From the NCBI GenBank assembly GCA_937959285.1, contig CALGAR010000060.1, positions 1-19,175 on the forward strand: DNA of 19,175 nt. Reading direction: 5' to 3'. Origin of the DNA: an uncultured Bryobacterales bacterium. GTDB taxonomy: Bacteria; Acidobacteriota; Terriglobia; Bryobacterales; Bryobacteraceae. The notes beneath the pieces are model-generated. The model saw only the letters and a program-made list of their open reading frames with translations. It was not told the origin of the DNA and did not search any database. Below, in pieces: positions 1 through 6,449 of the stretch (positions within the stretch are counted from its first letter, which is position 1; the number at the start of each line of letters is the position of its first letter). The position numbers and the translations under genes were made by a program.

Positions 1-252
1 CGGGTTCCCGTAGGACCCGGCTACCAGACCCCGTTTGCGGCTCAGATCCGGAAAGAGGCGGGGATCCGTACAGGAGCGGTCGGCGAGATTACGGCGCCCG
101 AGCAGGCCGACCATATCATTCGCACCGGTCAGGCGGACATCGTTCTGCTGGCCCGCGAACTGCTCCGCAACCCTTACTGGCCGCTTCGCGCCGCAAGGAA
201 GCTGAAATATTCGGCAAAGGTTCCCTCCCAGTACGGGCGCGCCTTCGCGTGA
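1..252 (+). CDS. NADH:flavin oxidoreductase, Old Yellow Enzyme family (C-terminal fragment)
   Basis: This is the last 83 codons of a gene that begins before the window; it ends at TGA 250-252. The translated tail includes PGYQTPFA, then GIRTGAVGEIT, ADIVLLARELLRNPYWP and a final QYGRAFA. This is the C-terminal half-barrel of the YqjM/xenobiotic-reductase branch of the Old Yellow Enzymes. That branch uses FMN and NAD(P)H to reduce activated alkenes. The GAVGEIT segment and the ARELLRNPYWP segment correspond to the late TIM-barrel strands that hold the FMN phosphate. Residues of the substrate pocket lie upstream and cannot be checked, so the physiological substrate is unknown. The family call rests on similarity to remembered family sequences; orthologue-level naming is not possible from the fragment. 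Confidence 0.85.
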   Translation, partial: RVPVGPGYQTPFAAQIRKEAGIRTGAVGEITAPEQADHIIRTGQADIVLLARELLRNPYWPLRAARKLKYSAKVPSQYGRAFA

Positions 253-294
253 GCGCGCAGGCCGGTTCGGGGAGGCCGCGTTATCATTGATCGA

Positions 295-567
295 GTGGAA
301 GAGCGCGCCTTCTTCATCGAGTCGAACACAACAAAGGCGGCCACCCTGAACTGCCCGTTCTGCCGGGTGTCTGAGACTTACGAGCTCCGATGGCTGATCC
401 GAAAGAAGAAGGATCGTGTCCCTCCTGGCGCCGACGAGCGCGACCGCGAGCGATTCCGCAAAGCCCAGAGCTATATGGTGCTCATCGATGACAAGGTGGC
501 CTGCAAGAACGTCCGCTGCAGGAAGCGTTTTGACGTTTCCGGTGTAAAAACGATCGCGTTCCTCTAA
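295..567 (+). CDS. small hypothetical protein with CxxC and CxxxxC pairs (probable zinc ribbon)
   Basis: The protein is about 90 residues and I do not recognise its function. It has two cysteine pairs: CPFC near residues 20-23 and CKNVRC near residues 70-75. They are separated by a charged linker rich in Arg, Lys, Asp and Glu. Four cysteines in this layout usually bind one zinc, as in small zinc-ribbon proteins that contact nucleic acid or partner proteins; that role is inferred. The start is uncertain. GTG 295 is the first conventional start after the upstream stop in the same frame, but the only purine-rich site, GGGAGG at 270-275, lies 19 nt from it. That site would suit a rare ATC/ATT start at 283-286 better. 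The gene follows the flavin oxidoreductase by 42 nt and precedes the cupin by 6 nt, so co-transcription is likely. Confidence 0.6.
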   Translation: MEERAFFIESNTTKAATLNCPFCRVSETYELRWLIRKKKDRVPPGADERDRERFRKAQSYMVLIDDKVACKNVRCRKRFDVSGVKTIAFL

Positions 568-573
568 ACATCC

Positions 574-936
574 ATGCCCACGCTGATACCGAACCCCACT
601 CGCATTGCTGCCGCCGGGAACAAACCGAAGGTGATCGAGGAGTACATCGGCCAGGTGAATACCGGCACGCCGCAGGTAAGCATCGCCCGCATGAAGAGCC
701 CGGGCGGATGGCAGGAACCCGGCCAGACGCCGGAATTCGACGAATATACCCTCGTCCTGAAGGGAACTCTGCGAGTAGAATACCGAGACGGAGCGGTCGA
801 TGTCGGCCCCGGTCAGGCGGTAATCGCGCACCGGGGCGAATGGGTCCGGTACAGTACGCCGACAGAAGAGGGCGCCGAGTATATTGCGGTATGTCTGCCC
901 GCATTCTCGCCAGCAACGGTGCATCGCGACGAATAG
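574..936 (+). CDS. cupin-domain protein lacking the usual metal-binding histidines
   Basis: The protein is 120 residues and forms a single small cupin barrel. The sequence pattern fits cupin motif 1 (GQTPEFDEYTLVLKG, near residues 50-64) and motif 2 (VGPGQAVIAHRGEWVRY). In metal-dependent cupins motif 1 has HxH and a glutamate, and motif 2 has a further histidine. Here the HxH positions read as PEFDE, so a canonical metal site is not visible. The catalytic activity is therefore unknown; it could be a binding or sensing protein, or an enzyme using other residues. ATG 574 has no clear Shine-Dalgarno sequence and sits 6 nt after the preceding stop, in the same frame, so translation may depend on coupling. 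The gene ends 139 nt before metK. Confidence 0.75.
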   Translation: MPTLIPNPTRIAAAGNKPKVIEEYIGQVNTGTPQVSIARMKSPGGWQEPGQTPEFDEYTLVLKGTLRVEYRDGAVDVGPGQAVIAHRGEWVRYSTPTEEGAEYIAVCLPAFSPATVHRDE

Positions 937-941
937 ATCGT

Positions 942-969
942 TTGACGCTTTCGAAGCTGCTCCTATACA
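942..969 (+). promoter_or_regulatory. predicted sigma70-type promoter for metK
   Basis: TTGACG at 942-947 and TATACA at 964-969 are separated by 16 nt. Both hexamers are close to the housekeeping consensus. Transcription would begin near 976, about 100 nt before metK. That point coincides with the foot of the inverted repeat at 978-1047, which supports the placement. This is a prediction from sequence only. Confidence 0.55.
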
Positions 970-975
970 CTCGTT

Positions 976-1075
976 GTTTGGCAGTTTCCCGCCTGAATCC
1001 CGTTGGCTTGTCGCAGGACACCTGGGCGAATTTGCAGGAAATGCCAGTGCGGCAGTTCAATCTCAGGAGGAATCG
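976..1075 (+). promoter_or_regulatory. structured 5' leader of metK, candidate cis-regulatory RNA
   Basis: The leader contains GGCAGTTTCC at 980-989, which pairs with GGAAATGCC at 1037-1045 with one bulged G (984). The helix extends outward to 978/1047. Inside it, 990-995 pairs with 1023-1028, including two wobble pairs, and TGTC 1009-1012 pairs with GACA 1017-1020. The 7-mer GGCAGTT recurs at 1051-1057. It can pair with AATGCC 1040-1045 as a local hairpin, which would compete with the long helix. CCTGA 992-996 is also complementary to TCAGG 1063-1067, overlapping the Shine-Dalgarno site. It matches no SAM riboswitch class that I can recognise by eye. Function is inferred from structure and from position before a SAM synthetase gene. 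Confidence 0.4.
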
Positions 1076-2248
1076 GTGGCAGAAGGACTGAAACACATTT
1101 TTACGTCGGAATCGGTAACCGAAGGACATCCGGATAAGATGGCGGACCAGATCTCGGACGCCGTACTGGATGCCGTTTTGAAGGATGATCCGACCGGGCG
1201 CGTCGCCTGCGAAGTTCTGGTCACGACTGGCATCTGCATGGTCGCCGGTGAGATCACGACCACGGCGACTGTGGACGTGCCTAAGCTGGTCCGCGAGGTG
1301 ATTGCCGACATCGGCTACACCGATGCTTCCTACGGATTCGATGCCAGGACCTGCGGCGTTCTGAATGCGATTCAGTCTCAGTCCCCCGATATTGCGATGG
1401 GCGTCGACATTGGCGGCGCGGGGGATCAGGGGCTGATGTTCGGGTACGCCTGCGACGAAACGCCGGAGCTGATGCCGCTCCCGATCATGATGGCTCACAA
1501 GCTGGTCCGGCGCCTGAGCGAAGTTCGCCGCGAAGGCATTTTGGACTTCCTGCGGCCTGACGGCAAGAGCCAGGTGAGCGTGGAGTACGTCAACGGCAAA
1601 CCGGCGCGGATCGATGCGATTGTCGTGTCAACCCAGCATCATGACACGGTGTCGACGGAGACGCTTCGGAAGCAGGTCCGGGAAGCGGTCATTGATCCTG
1701 TGATTCCTGCCAATATGGTGGACAACAACACCAAATATCACATCAACCCGACGGGCAGGTTCGTGATCGGCGGTCCCCACGGCGACACCGGGCTGACCGG
1801 CCGTAAGATTGTGGTCGATACCTACGGCGGTATGGGTCGCCACGGTGGCGGAGCGTTTTCGGGCAAGGACCCGACGAAGGTGGACCGGTCTGCCTGCTAC
1901 ATGGCCCGCTACATTGCCAAGAATCTGGTGGCGGCCGGATTTGCAAAGCGCTGCGAAGTACAATTGGCTTACGCGATTGGCGTGCCGGAACCAGTTTCCA
2001 TTATGGTGAACACGTTCGGGACGGGTATCGTCGAAGAGCATCGTCTGGTGGAACTTGTTCGCAACCACTTCTCTCTGACGCCGCAGGGCATGATCGACAG
2101 TCTGAAGCTGCGGCGGCCGATCTATCGTAAGTCTGCGGCGTTCGGACACTTTGGCCGCACGGAAGAAACATTCACCTGGGAAGCCACCGACAAGGCGGAC
2201 GCGCTGCGGGAGGACGCCCGTCTCGTTGTGTCCGCGGCTCGGAACTAA
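1076..2248 (+). CDS. metK: S-adenosylmethionine synthetase (methionine adenosyltransferase)
   Basis: MetK joins methionine and ATP to make S-adenosylmethionine, releasing phosphate and diphosphate; it is cytosolic and usually a tetramer. The protein has 390 residues, the normal bacterial length. It shows the N-terminal SESVTEGHPDKMADQISDA segment with the catalytic histidine, GAGDQG at residues 114-119 (adenosine contact), and the P-loop-like GGGAFSGKD at 257-265. GTG 1076 is chosen as the start because AGGAGG at 1065-1070 lies 5 nt upstream and the translation begins at the family's usual N-terminus. The open frame extends upstream to 884, but that part has no family similarity and overlaps the cupin. 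It is followed 102 nt later by ahcY, so the two activated-methyl-cycle genes are probably one transcript from the promoter at 942-969. Confidence 0.97.
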   Translation: MAEGLKHIFTSESVTEGHPDKMADQISDAVLDAVLKDDPTGRVACEVLVTTGICMVAGEITTTATVDVPKLVREVIADIGYTDASYGFDARTCGVLNAIQSQSPDIAMGVDIGGAGDQGLMFGYACDETPELMPLPIMMAHKLVRRLSEVRREGILDFLRPDGKSQVSVEYVNGKPARIDAIVVSTQHHDTVSTETLRKQVREAVIDPVIPANMVDNNTKYHINPTGRFVIGGPHGDTGLTGRKIVVDTYGGMGRHGGGAFSGKDPTKVDRSACYMARYIAKNLVAAGFAKRCEVQLAYAIGVPEPVSIMVNTFGTGIVEEHRLVELVRNHFSLTPQGMIDSLKLRRPIYRKSAAFGHFGRTEETFTWEATDKADALREDARLVVSAARN

Positions 2249-2262
2249 GAGTACTGACTCCT

Positions 2263-2340
2263 GGGCCTGTGTCTCCTGCACCAGGTCCGCTTCCCATTCA
2301 TGAGCGGGCTGAGCCGTAGGGATCGCGGTATCTGAGGAGA
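2263..2340 (+). promoter_or_regulatory. candidate pseudoknot leader masking the ahcY ribosome-binding site
   Basis: GGGCCTG 2263-2269 can pair with CAGGTCC 2282-2288 (seven pairs, one G-U). The 12-nt loop displays TCTCCT at 2272-2277, an exact complement of AGGAGA at 2335-2340, the Shine-Dalgarno region of ahcY. Loop-to-SD pairing would make an H-type or kissing structure that hides the ribosome site. A small alternative hairpin, CCTG 2275-2278 with CAGG 2282-2285, would consume half the anti-SD and open the site. This is a prediction; anti-SD matches of six bases also occur by chance. Confidence 0.35.
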
Positions 2341-2350
2341 CGATTGTTGT

Positions 2351-3631
2351 ATGTCAGCCAACGCTGAAGCCTCAGCCGGATACGATGTAAAGGATCTGGC
2401 GCTGGCGGATGCCGGAAGGTCTTCCATCGACTGGGCGTACCAGTCGATGCCGGTTCTCCAGAGCGTCCGAAAGCACTTCATCAGAACGCAGCCCTTCGCT
2501 GGGTACCGCATTGCCGCCTGCCTGCATGTGACCCCGGAAACGGCGAATCTGATGATTACGCTGCGCGATGGCGGCGCCTCCGTTGTCTTGTGTGCTTCGA
2601 GCCCGTTTACAACGGACGATGCCGTGGCCGCCTGCCTGGTCCGGGATTACGGAATCGCGACCTTCGCGGTGAAGGACGAGAGCGATGAGATGTATCACCG
2701 CCACATCATGGCGGCCATCGATCTTCGCCCGCATATCACAATCGACAGCGGTTGCGACCTTGTAGCGACGCTGCATAGCAGCCGGCAGGATGCGATCGGG
2801 GACGTGGTCGGCGGAACGGAAGAGACTGCGACCGGCGTCACCCGGTTACAGGTCATGGCGAAGGAGGGGGTTCTCGGGTACCCGGTCGTAGCCGTCAATG
2901 ACGCTGCCACAAAGCATTTGTTTGACAACCAGTATGGGACCGGTCAAAGCACGATCGAAGGCATCCTGCGGGCTACGAACGTGCTGCTCGCCGGGCTCAA
3001 GGTCGTCGTGGCGGGCTACGGATGGTGTGGACGGGGCATTGCAGCCAAGGCCCGGGGGCTCGGAGCAAACGTCATCGTGACGGAAGTGGACCCGGTAAAG
3101 GCGCTCGAGGCACTGATGGACGGCCACCGCGTGATGTCGATGGGCGAGGCTGCCGCCGTCGGCGACATCTTTATCACGGCAACGGGCAACCGGTCCGTCA
3201 TCAACCGGGAGCATTTCGACAAGTTCAAGGACGGAGCGATCCTCTGCAACGCCGGCCACTCGAATGTCGAAATCGACCTTGAGGCGCTGCAGCGCGCGGC
3301 ATCGAGCCGGAAGGAGGCAAGGCCGTCGGTGGACGAATATGCAATGCGAGACGGCAGACGGCTGTATGTGGTGGATGACGGCCGGCTTGTGAACGTAGTG
3401 AGTGCTCAAGGGCACCCGGCTGCCGTCATGGACGTGACGTTCGCCAATCAGGCGTTCGCAGTGGAGTACATTTTGAAGCATCACCGGTCGCTTGAGAAAC
3501 GTGTGCATCCCATGCCGGCGGAGCTGGACCGCCAGGTAGCGAGGATGAAGCTCGAGTCGATGGGTGTGAAGATTGACAAACTCAGCCTGGAGCAGGAGAA
3601 GTACCTTTCCAGCTGGGCTGAGGGAGCGTAA
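2351..3631 (+). CDS. ahcY: adenosylhomocysteinase (S-adenosylhomocysteine hydrolase), short-tail type
   Basis: AhcY splits S-adenosylhomocysteine into adenosine and homocysteine using tightly bound NAD+, relieving product inhibition of methyltransferases. The protein has 426 residues. Visible motifs are LHVTPETA (adenine site), GGTEETATG, NDAATKHLFDNQYGTG from residue 183 with the probable catalytic Lys188 and Asp192, the NAD+ loop GYGWCGRG at 222-229, and SAQGHP near the end. It lacks the roughly 40-residue catalytic-domain insertion. It also lacks the C-terminal KPDHYRY tail that supplies NAD+ contacts to the neighbouring subunit in eukaryotic-type enzymes. It ends instead in a KYLSSW-type tail seen in archaeal and thermophile enzymes. 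AGGAG 2335-2339 lies 11 nt before ATG 2351. With metK it makes the methyl-cycle pair; no homocysteine methyltransferase is in view. Confidence 0.95.
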   Translation: MSANAEASAGYDVKDLALADAGRSSIDWAYQSMPVLQSVRKHFIRTQPFAGYRIAACLHVTPETANLMITLRDGGASVVLCASSPFTTDDAVAACLVRDYGIATFAVKDESDEMYHRHIMAAIDLRPHITIDSGCDLVATLHSSRQDAIGDVVGGTEETATGVTRLQVMAKEGVLGYPVVAVNDAATKHLFDNQYGTGQSTIEGILRATNVLLAGLKVVVAGYGWCGRGIAAKARGLGANVIVTEVDPVKALEALMDGHRVMSMGEAAAVGDIFITATGNRSVINREHFDKFKDGAILCNAGHSNVEIDLEALQRAASSRKEARPSVDEYAMRDGRRLYVVDDGRLVNVVSAQGHPAAVMDVTFANQAFAVEYILKHHRSLEKRVHPMPAELDRQVARMKLESMGVKIDKLSLEQEKYLSSWAEGA

Positions 3632-3647
3632 GAGGCTGAAAAGCCTC
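3632..3647 (+). repeat. perfect GAAA-tetraloop hairpin directly after ahcY
   Basis: GAGGCT at 3632-3637 pairs perfectly with AGCCTC at 3642-3647 around a GAAA loop, starting at the base after the ahcY stop. GNRA tetraloops are unusually stable. No T-tract follows, so an efficient intrinsic terminator is unlikely. A second small stem, GAGG 3675-3678 with CCTC 3684-3687, lies further toward tig. An intercistronic stabiliser or processing element is possible. Confidence 0.5.
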
Positions 3648-3703
3648 AGAATCTAGGTGAGGACGCTTCATGATGAGGCGGGACCTCGGTAAAGTAGGAA
3701 TCG

Positions 3704-4969
3704 ATGGCATTATTGGAAGGTTGCCGGCACGCGCTGGAGATTTCCATTCCTGTGGAAGAGGTGAATCAAGAGACCGAGCGCGTAGTCGATGAGATTCGTC
3801 AGAGGGTTCGCTTACCCGGATTTCGCCCTGGAAAGGCGCCAGCGAGCCTGATTCGGAAGCGTTTTCAGGGAGACATTCGCCAGGAAGTACTGGAGAAGCT
3901 GGTTCCTCGCTTTCTGCAGAAGCAGTTTGAGGAGGAGAATCTGAACGTTGTTGGTACCCCCAGCATCAAGGAAGTGCATTTCCACGAGGGGGAGCCGCTG
4001 CGCTTTCGGGCTGAGTTTGAAGTCGCTCCGGAGATCCAGCTTGGCGAATATCGTGGTATCGCCGTTCCCTACGAGGAGCCGAAGGTTTCCGACGAGGACG
4101 TCGAGAAGCGCCTCGAAGAGATTCGGGACCAGAAGGCGGAATACGTGAATGTGGAACCCCGGCCTCTGGAGCAGGGGGATTATGCGGTTGTGTACCTGGA
4201 GAGCCTGAGTGGAGTCGAGGGCGAACCGATCCGGCAGGACGAGGTGATGCTGCATCTGGGCAGCGAAGAGACTCTCCCTGCTTTCACGGAGAATCTGGTG
4301 GGAGCCTCGCCGGGCGAGCAGCGCGAGTTTGATGTCGTCTACCCGGAGGATCACGGACAGCCCCGTCTCGCCGGCAAGACGGTCCGTTTCCGGGCCGAGG
4401 TAAAGGGCATTCGCCGCAAGGAGCTCCCGGAGCTGAATGACGAGTTTGCCAAGGACTTGGGAGACTTTACCGACCTTGCCGAACTCCGGGACAACATCCG
4501 GAAGAGCATCTTCCGGGAACGCGAGTACGCGGCTCAGCAGGAAGCGAAGACAAAAATCATCGATAAGCTTGTTGACACCCATGATTTTCCGGTGCCGGAG
4601 GCGTTCATTGACCGCCAGATTGAGGTGAACGTAGAGCGCCGCGTGCGGGCAATGGCTGCTTCCGGGGTAGACATCCGCAATTTGAAGCTTGACTGGGAGA
4701 AAGTGCGTACGAGCCAGCGGGACCAGGCTATACGGGATGTCAAGGCGAGTCTGATTCTCGATCGCATCGGCACCGCGGAGCATATAGAGGCTACGACAGA
4801 CGAGGTCGATCGGGAAGTGCATCGGATCGCCAGGCAGGAGCGGCAGCCGGTTGCGGCGGTTCGAATGAGGCTGGAGAAGGACGGCACGCTTGGGCGGATT
4901 GCTTCGGCCATCCGGACCGAGAAGATTCTGAACTTCCTTTTCGAACAGGCACGGAAAGAAGCAAGTTAA
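3704..4969 (+). CDS. tig: trigger factor, ribosome-bound chaperone and peptidyl-prolyl isomerase
   Basis: Trigger factor binds ribosomal protein uL23 at the exit tunnel and shields nascent chains. The 421-residue protein has the three-domain plan. The N-terminal ribosome-binding domain carries the signature GFRPGKAP at residues 39-46. The FKBP-like isomerase domain spans roughly residues 145-240. The long helical C-terminal chaperone domain fills the rest, with many charged heptad-like stretches. The length is slightly short compared with the E. coli protein (432). ATG 3704 is preceded by AGGA at 3696-3699. The gene lies 72 nt after ahcY with a hairpin between them, and 150 nt before clpX. 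Its place upstream of the ATP-dependent protease genes is a widely conserved arrangement. Confidence 0.96.
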   Translation: MALLEGCRHALEISIPVEEVNQETERVVDEIRQRVRLPGFRPGKAPASLIRKRFQGDIRQEVLEKLVPRFLQKQFEEENLNVVGTPSIKEVHFHEGEPLRFRAEFEVAPEIQLGEYRGIAVPYEEPKVSDEDVEKRLEEIRDQKAEYVNVEPRPLEQGDYAVVYLESLSGVEGEPIRQDEVMLHLGSEETLPAFTENLVGASPGEQREFDVVYPEDHGQPRLAGKTVRFRAEVKGIRRKELPELNDEFAKDLGDFTDLAELRDNIRKSIFREREYAAQQEAKTKIIDKLVDTHDFPVPEAFIDRQIEVNVERRVRAMAASGVDIRNLKLDWEKVRTSQRDQAIRDVKASLILDRIGTAEHIEATTDEVDREVHRIARQERQPVAAVRMRLEKDGTLGRIASAIRTEKILNFLFEQARKEAS

Positions 4970-5028
4970 CGCGCCTACAGCGTCATGCACCCGGTTATCC
5001 CAATCGCTTTCGAGTATCTACTTGAGGA

Positions 5029-5057
5029 TTGATAGCTCCGTGGTTTCGAGAGATAAT
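5029..5057 (+). promoter_or_regulatory. predicted sigma70-type promoter for clpX
   Basis: TTGATA at 5029-5034 and GATAAT at 5052-5057 are separated by exactly 17 nt, and each hexamer differs from consensus by one or two bases. Transcription would begin near 5064, giving a leader of about 55 nt. It lies in the 150-nt gap between tig and clpX, where no terminator hairpin is evident. I saw no CIRCE-like inverted repeat, so heat-shock control by HrcA is not indicated here. Confidence 0.6.
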
Positions 5058-5119
5058 GAGGGTATGGGGATCTCCGAAGGTGCAGCGTGGGGCGTTTGCC
5101 CTGAGCCGGGAGATATTTT

Positions 5120-6379
5120 GTGAAGCGAGCAGGTACTGACGATTCTTTACGCTGTTCCTTCTGCCATAAAAGCCAGGACGTCGTTGGAAAGCTCATTTCG
5201 TCCCCCAGTGACTACCCCCGTGCGTACATCTGCGATGAATGCATCGCGGTGTGTAACTCGATTCTTGAGGACGATCGTCAGGAGCAGCCCTACGGGTTTC
5301 CGCACAAACTGCCCAAGCCTTTAGAGCTCAAGGAATATCTGGATCAGTATGTGATTGGTCAGGAGGCGACCAAGAAGAAGCTCGCGGTCGCCGTCTACAA
5401 CCACTACAAGCGGATCCAGATGAACAAGCAGCGGAACTCGGATGTGGAACTGTCCAAGTCGAACATCCTGCTGATCGGTCCGACTGGAACTGGAAAGACG
5501 CTGCTGGCGCAGACTCTTGCGCGGATTCTGGATGTACCGTTTGCAATCGTTGATGCGACGACGCTGACCGAAGCCGGCTACGTCGGCGAGGATGTCGAGA
5601 ACATCATCCTACGGCTGCTGCAGAACGCGGATTGGGACGTTCAGCGGTGCCAGCAGGGCATCATTTACATCGACGAGATCGACAAGATCGGCCGCAAAGA
5701 CGAGAACCCGTCGATCACCCGGGATGTATCTGGCGAGGGCGTGCAGCAGGCATTACTGAAGATTCTCGAGGGCACGATCGCCAATGTTCCGCCCCAGGGC
5801 GGACGGAAGCACCCCCACCAGGAATTTACGCCTGTGGACACCACCAACATCCTGTTTATCTGCGGCGGGTCCTTTGTGGGATTGGAAAAGGTGATTTCGC
5901 GGCGGGTGGGCCGAAAGACTATGGGCTTCCTCAATGCAGAGGAAGACGATGGATCGCAGCGTGGCAAGCGCGATATGAATCTGCTTGAGCAGCTTCAGCC
6001 GATCGACCTGATCCGGTTCGGCTTCATTCCTGAATTCATCGGCCGTTTGCCCGTAACCGGCATCCTCGAGGATCTGAGCAAGGAAGCGTTAATCCAGATT
6101 CTGTGCAAACCGAAGAACGCCATCATCCGTCAGTACCAAAAGCTTTTCGAGTTCGAAAATGTTAGACTAAAGTTTAGCGACGACGCTCTGGACGCGATTG
6201 CAACGCTGGCGATGGAGCGTAAGGTGGGGGCTAGAGGTCTCCGCATGATTCTGGAAGAATTAATGCTGGACCTGATGTACTATCTCCCCTCCTTCAAGAA
6301 AGTGCGCGAATTTGTCGTCACGAAGGAGATGGTGATGTCGCAAAAGATCAACCTTGCTCTCTTGGAAAAGGCCGGCTAG
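5120..6379 (+). CDS. clpX: ATP-dependent Clp protease ATP-binding subunit ClpX
   Basis: ClpX is a hexameric AAA+ unfoldase that threads tagged proteins into the ClpP chamber. The 419-residue protein has the N-terminal zinc-binding domain with Cys12, Cys15, Cys38 and Cys41. Walker A is GPTGTGKT at 120-127, the pore loop is GYVGED, and Walker B is IIYIDEID with Asp185-Glu186. The arginine-finger segment FIPEFIGRLP and sensor-2 segment GARGLR follow. The ClpP-docking tripeptide, IGF in E. coli, reads MGF here, a conservative change that should still dock. GTG 5120 is chosen because GGGAGA at 5108-5113 has proper spacing and the zinc domain begins correctly. clpP is not beside it in this window, so a partner must be elsewhere or ClpX acts partly alone. 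Confidence 0.97.
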   Translation: MKRAGTDDSLRCSFCHKSQDVVGKLISSPSDYPRAYICDECIAVCNSILEDDRQEQPYGFPHKLPKPLELKEYLDQYVIGQEATKKKLAVAVYNHYKRIQMNKQRNSDVELSKSNILLIGPTGTGKTLLAQTLARILDVPFAIVDATTLTEAGYVGEDVENIILRLLQNADWDVQRCQQGIIYIDEIDKIGRKDENPSITRDVSGEGVQQALLKILEGTIANVPPQGGRKHPHQEFTPVDTTNILFICGGSFVGLEKVISRRVGRKTMGFLNAEEDDGSQRGKRDMNLLEQLQPIDLIRFGFIPEFIGRLPVTGILEDLSKEALIQILCKPKNAIIRQYQKLFEFENVRLKFSDDALDAIATLAMERKVGARGLRMILEELMLDLMYYLPSFKKVREFVVTKEMVMSQKINLALLEKAG

Positions 6380-6449
6380 TCGCGCCGTCCTGTCGGTCCC
6401 CATCCTCCGGTCGCCCACCAGAAACTCCGGGTTAAAATCAAGGGAATAA

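Noticed and set aside
976..1075. A known SAM-I, SAM-II or SAH riboswitch before metK
   Set aside because: The conserved core sequences of these classes that I can recall are not present; kept only as an unclassified structured leader.
884..1075. Upstream extension of metK to 884
   Set aside because: It overlaps the cupin gene and the predicted promoter, and adds 64 residues with no family similarity; GTG 1076 has a proper AGGAGG.
482..1498. Minus-strand open frame of 338 codons over cupin, leader and metK
   Set aside because: It covers the metK promoter and the conserved metK N-terminus; the translation resembles no family.
4970..5119. Degraded clpP remnant between tig and clpX
   Set aside because: 150 nt is too short, and no ClpP motif (such as the GxASMA or MIHQP segments) appears in any frame.
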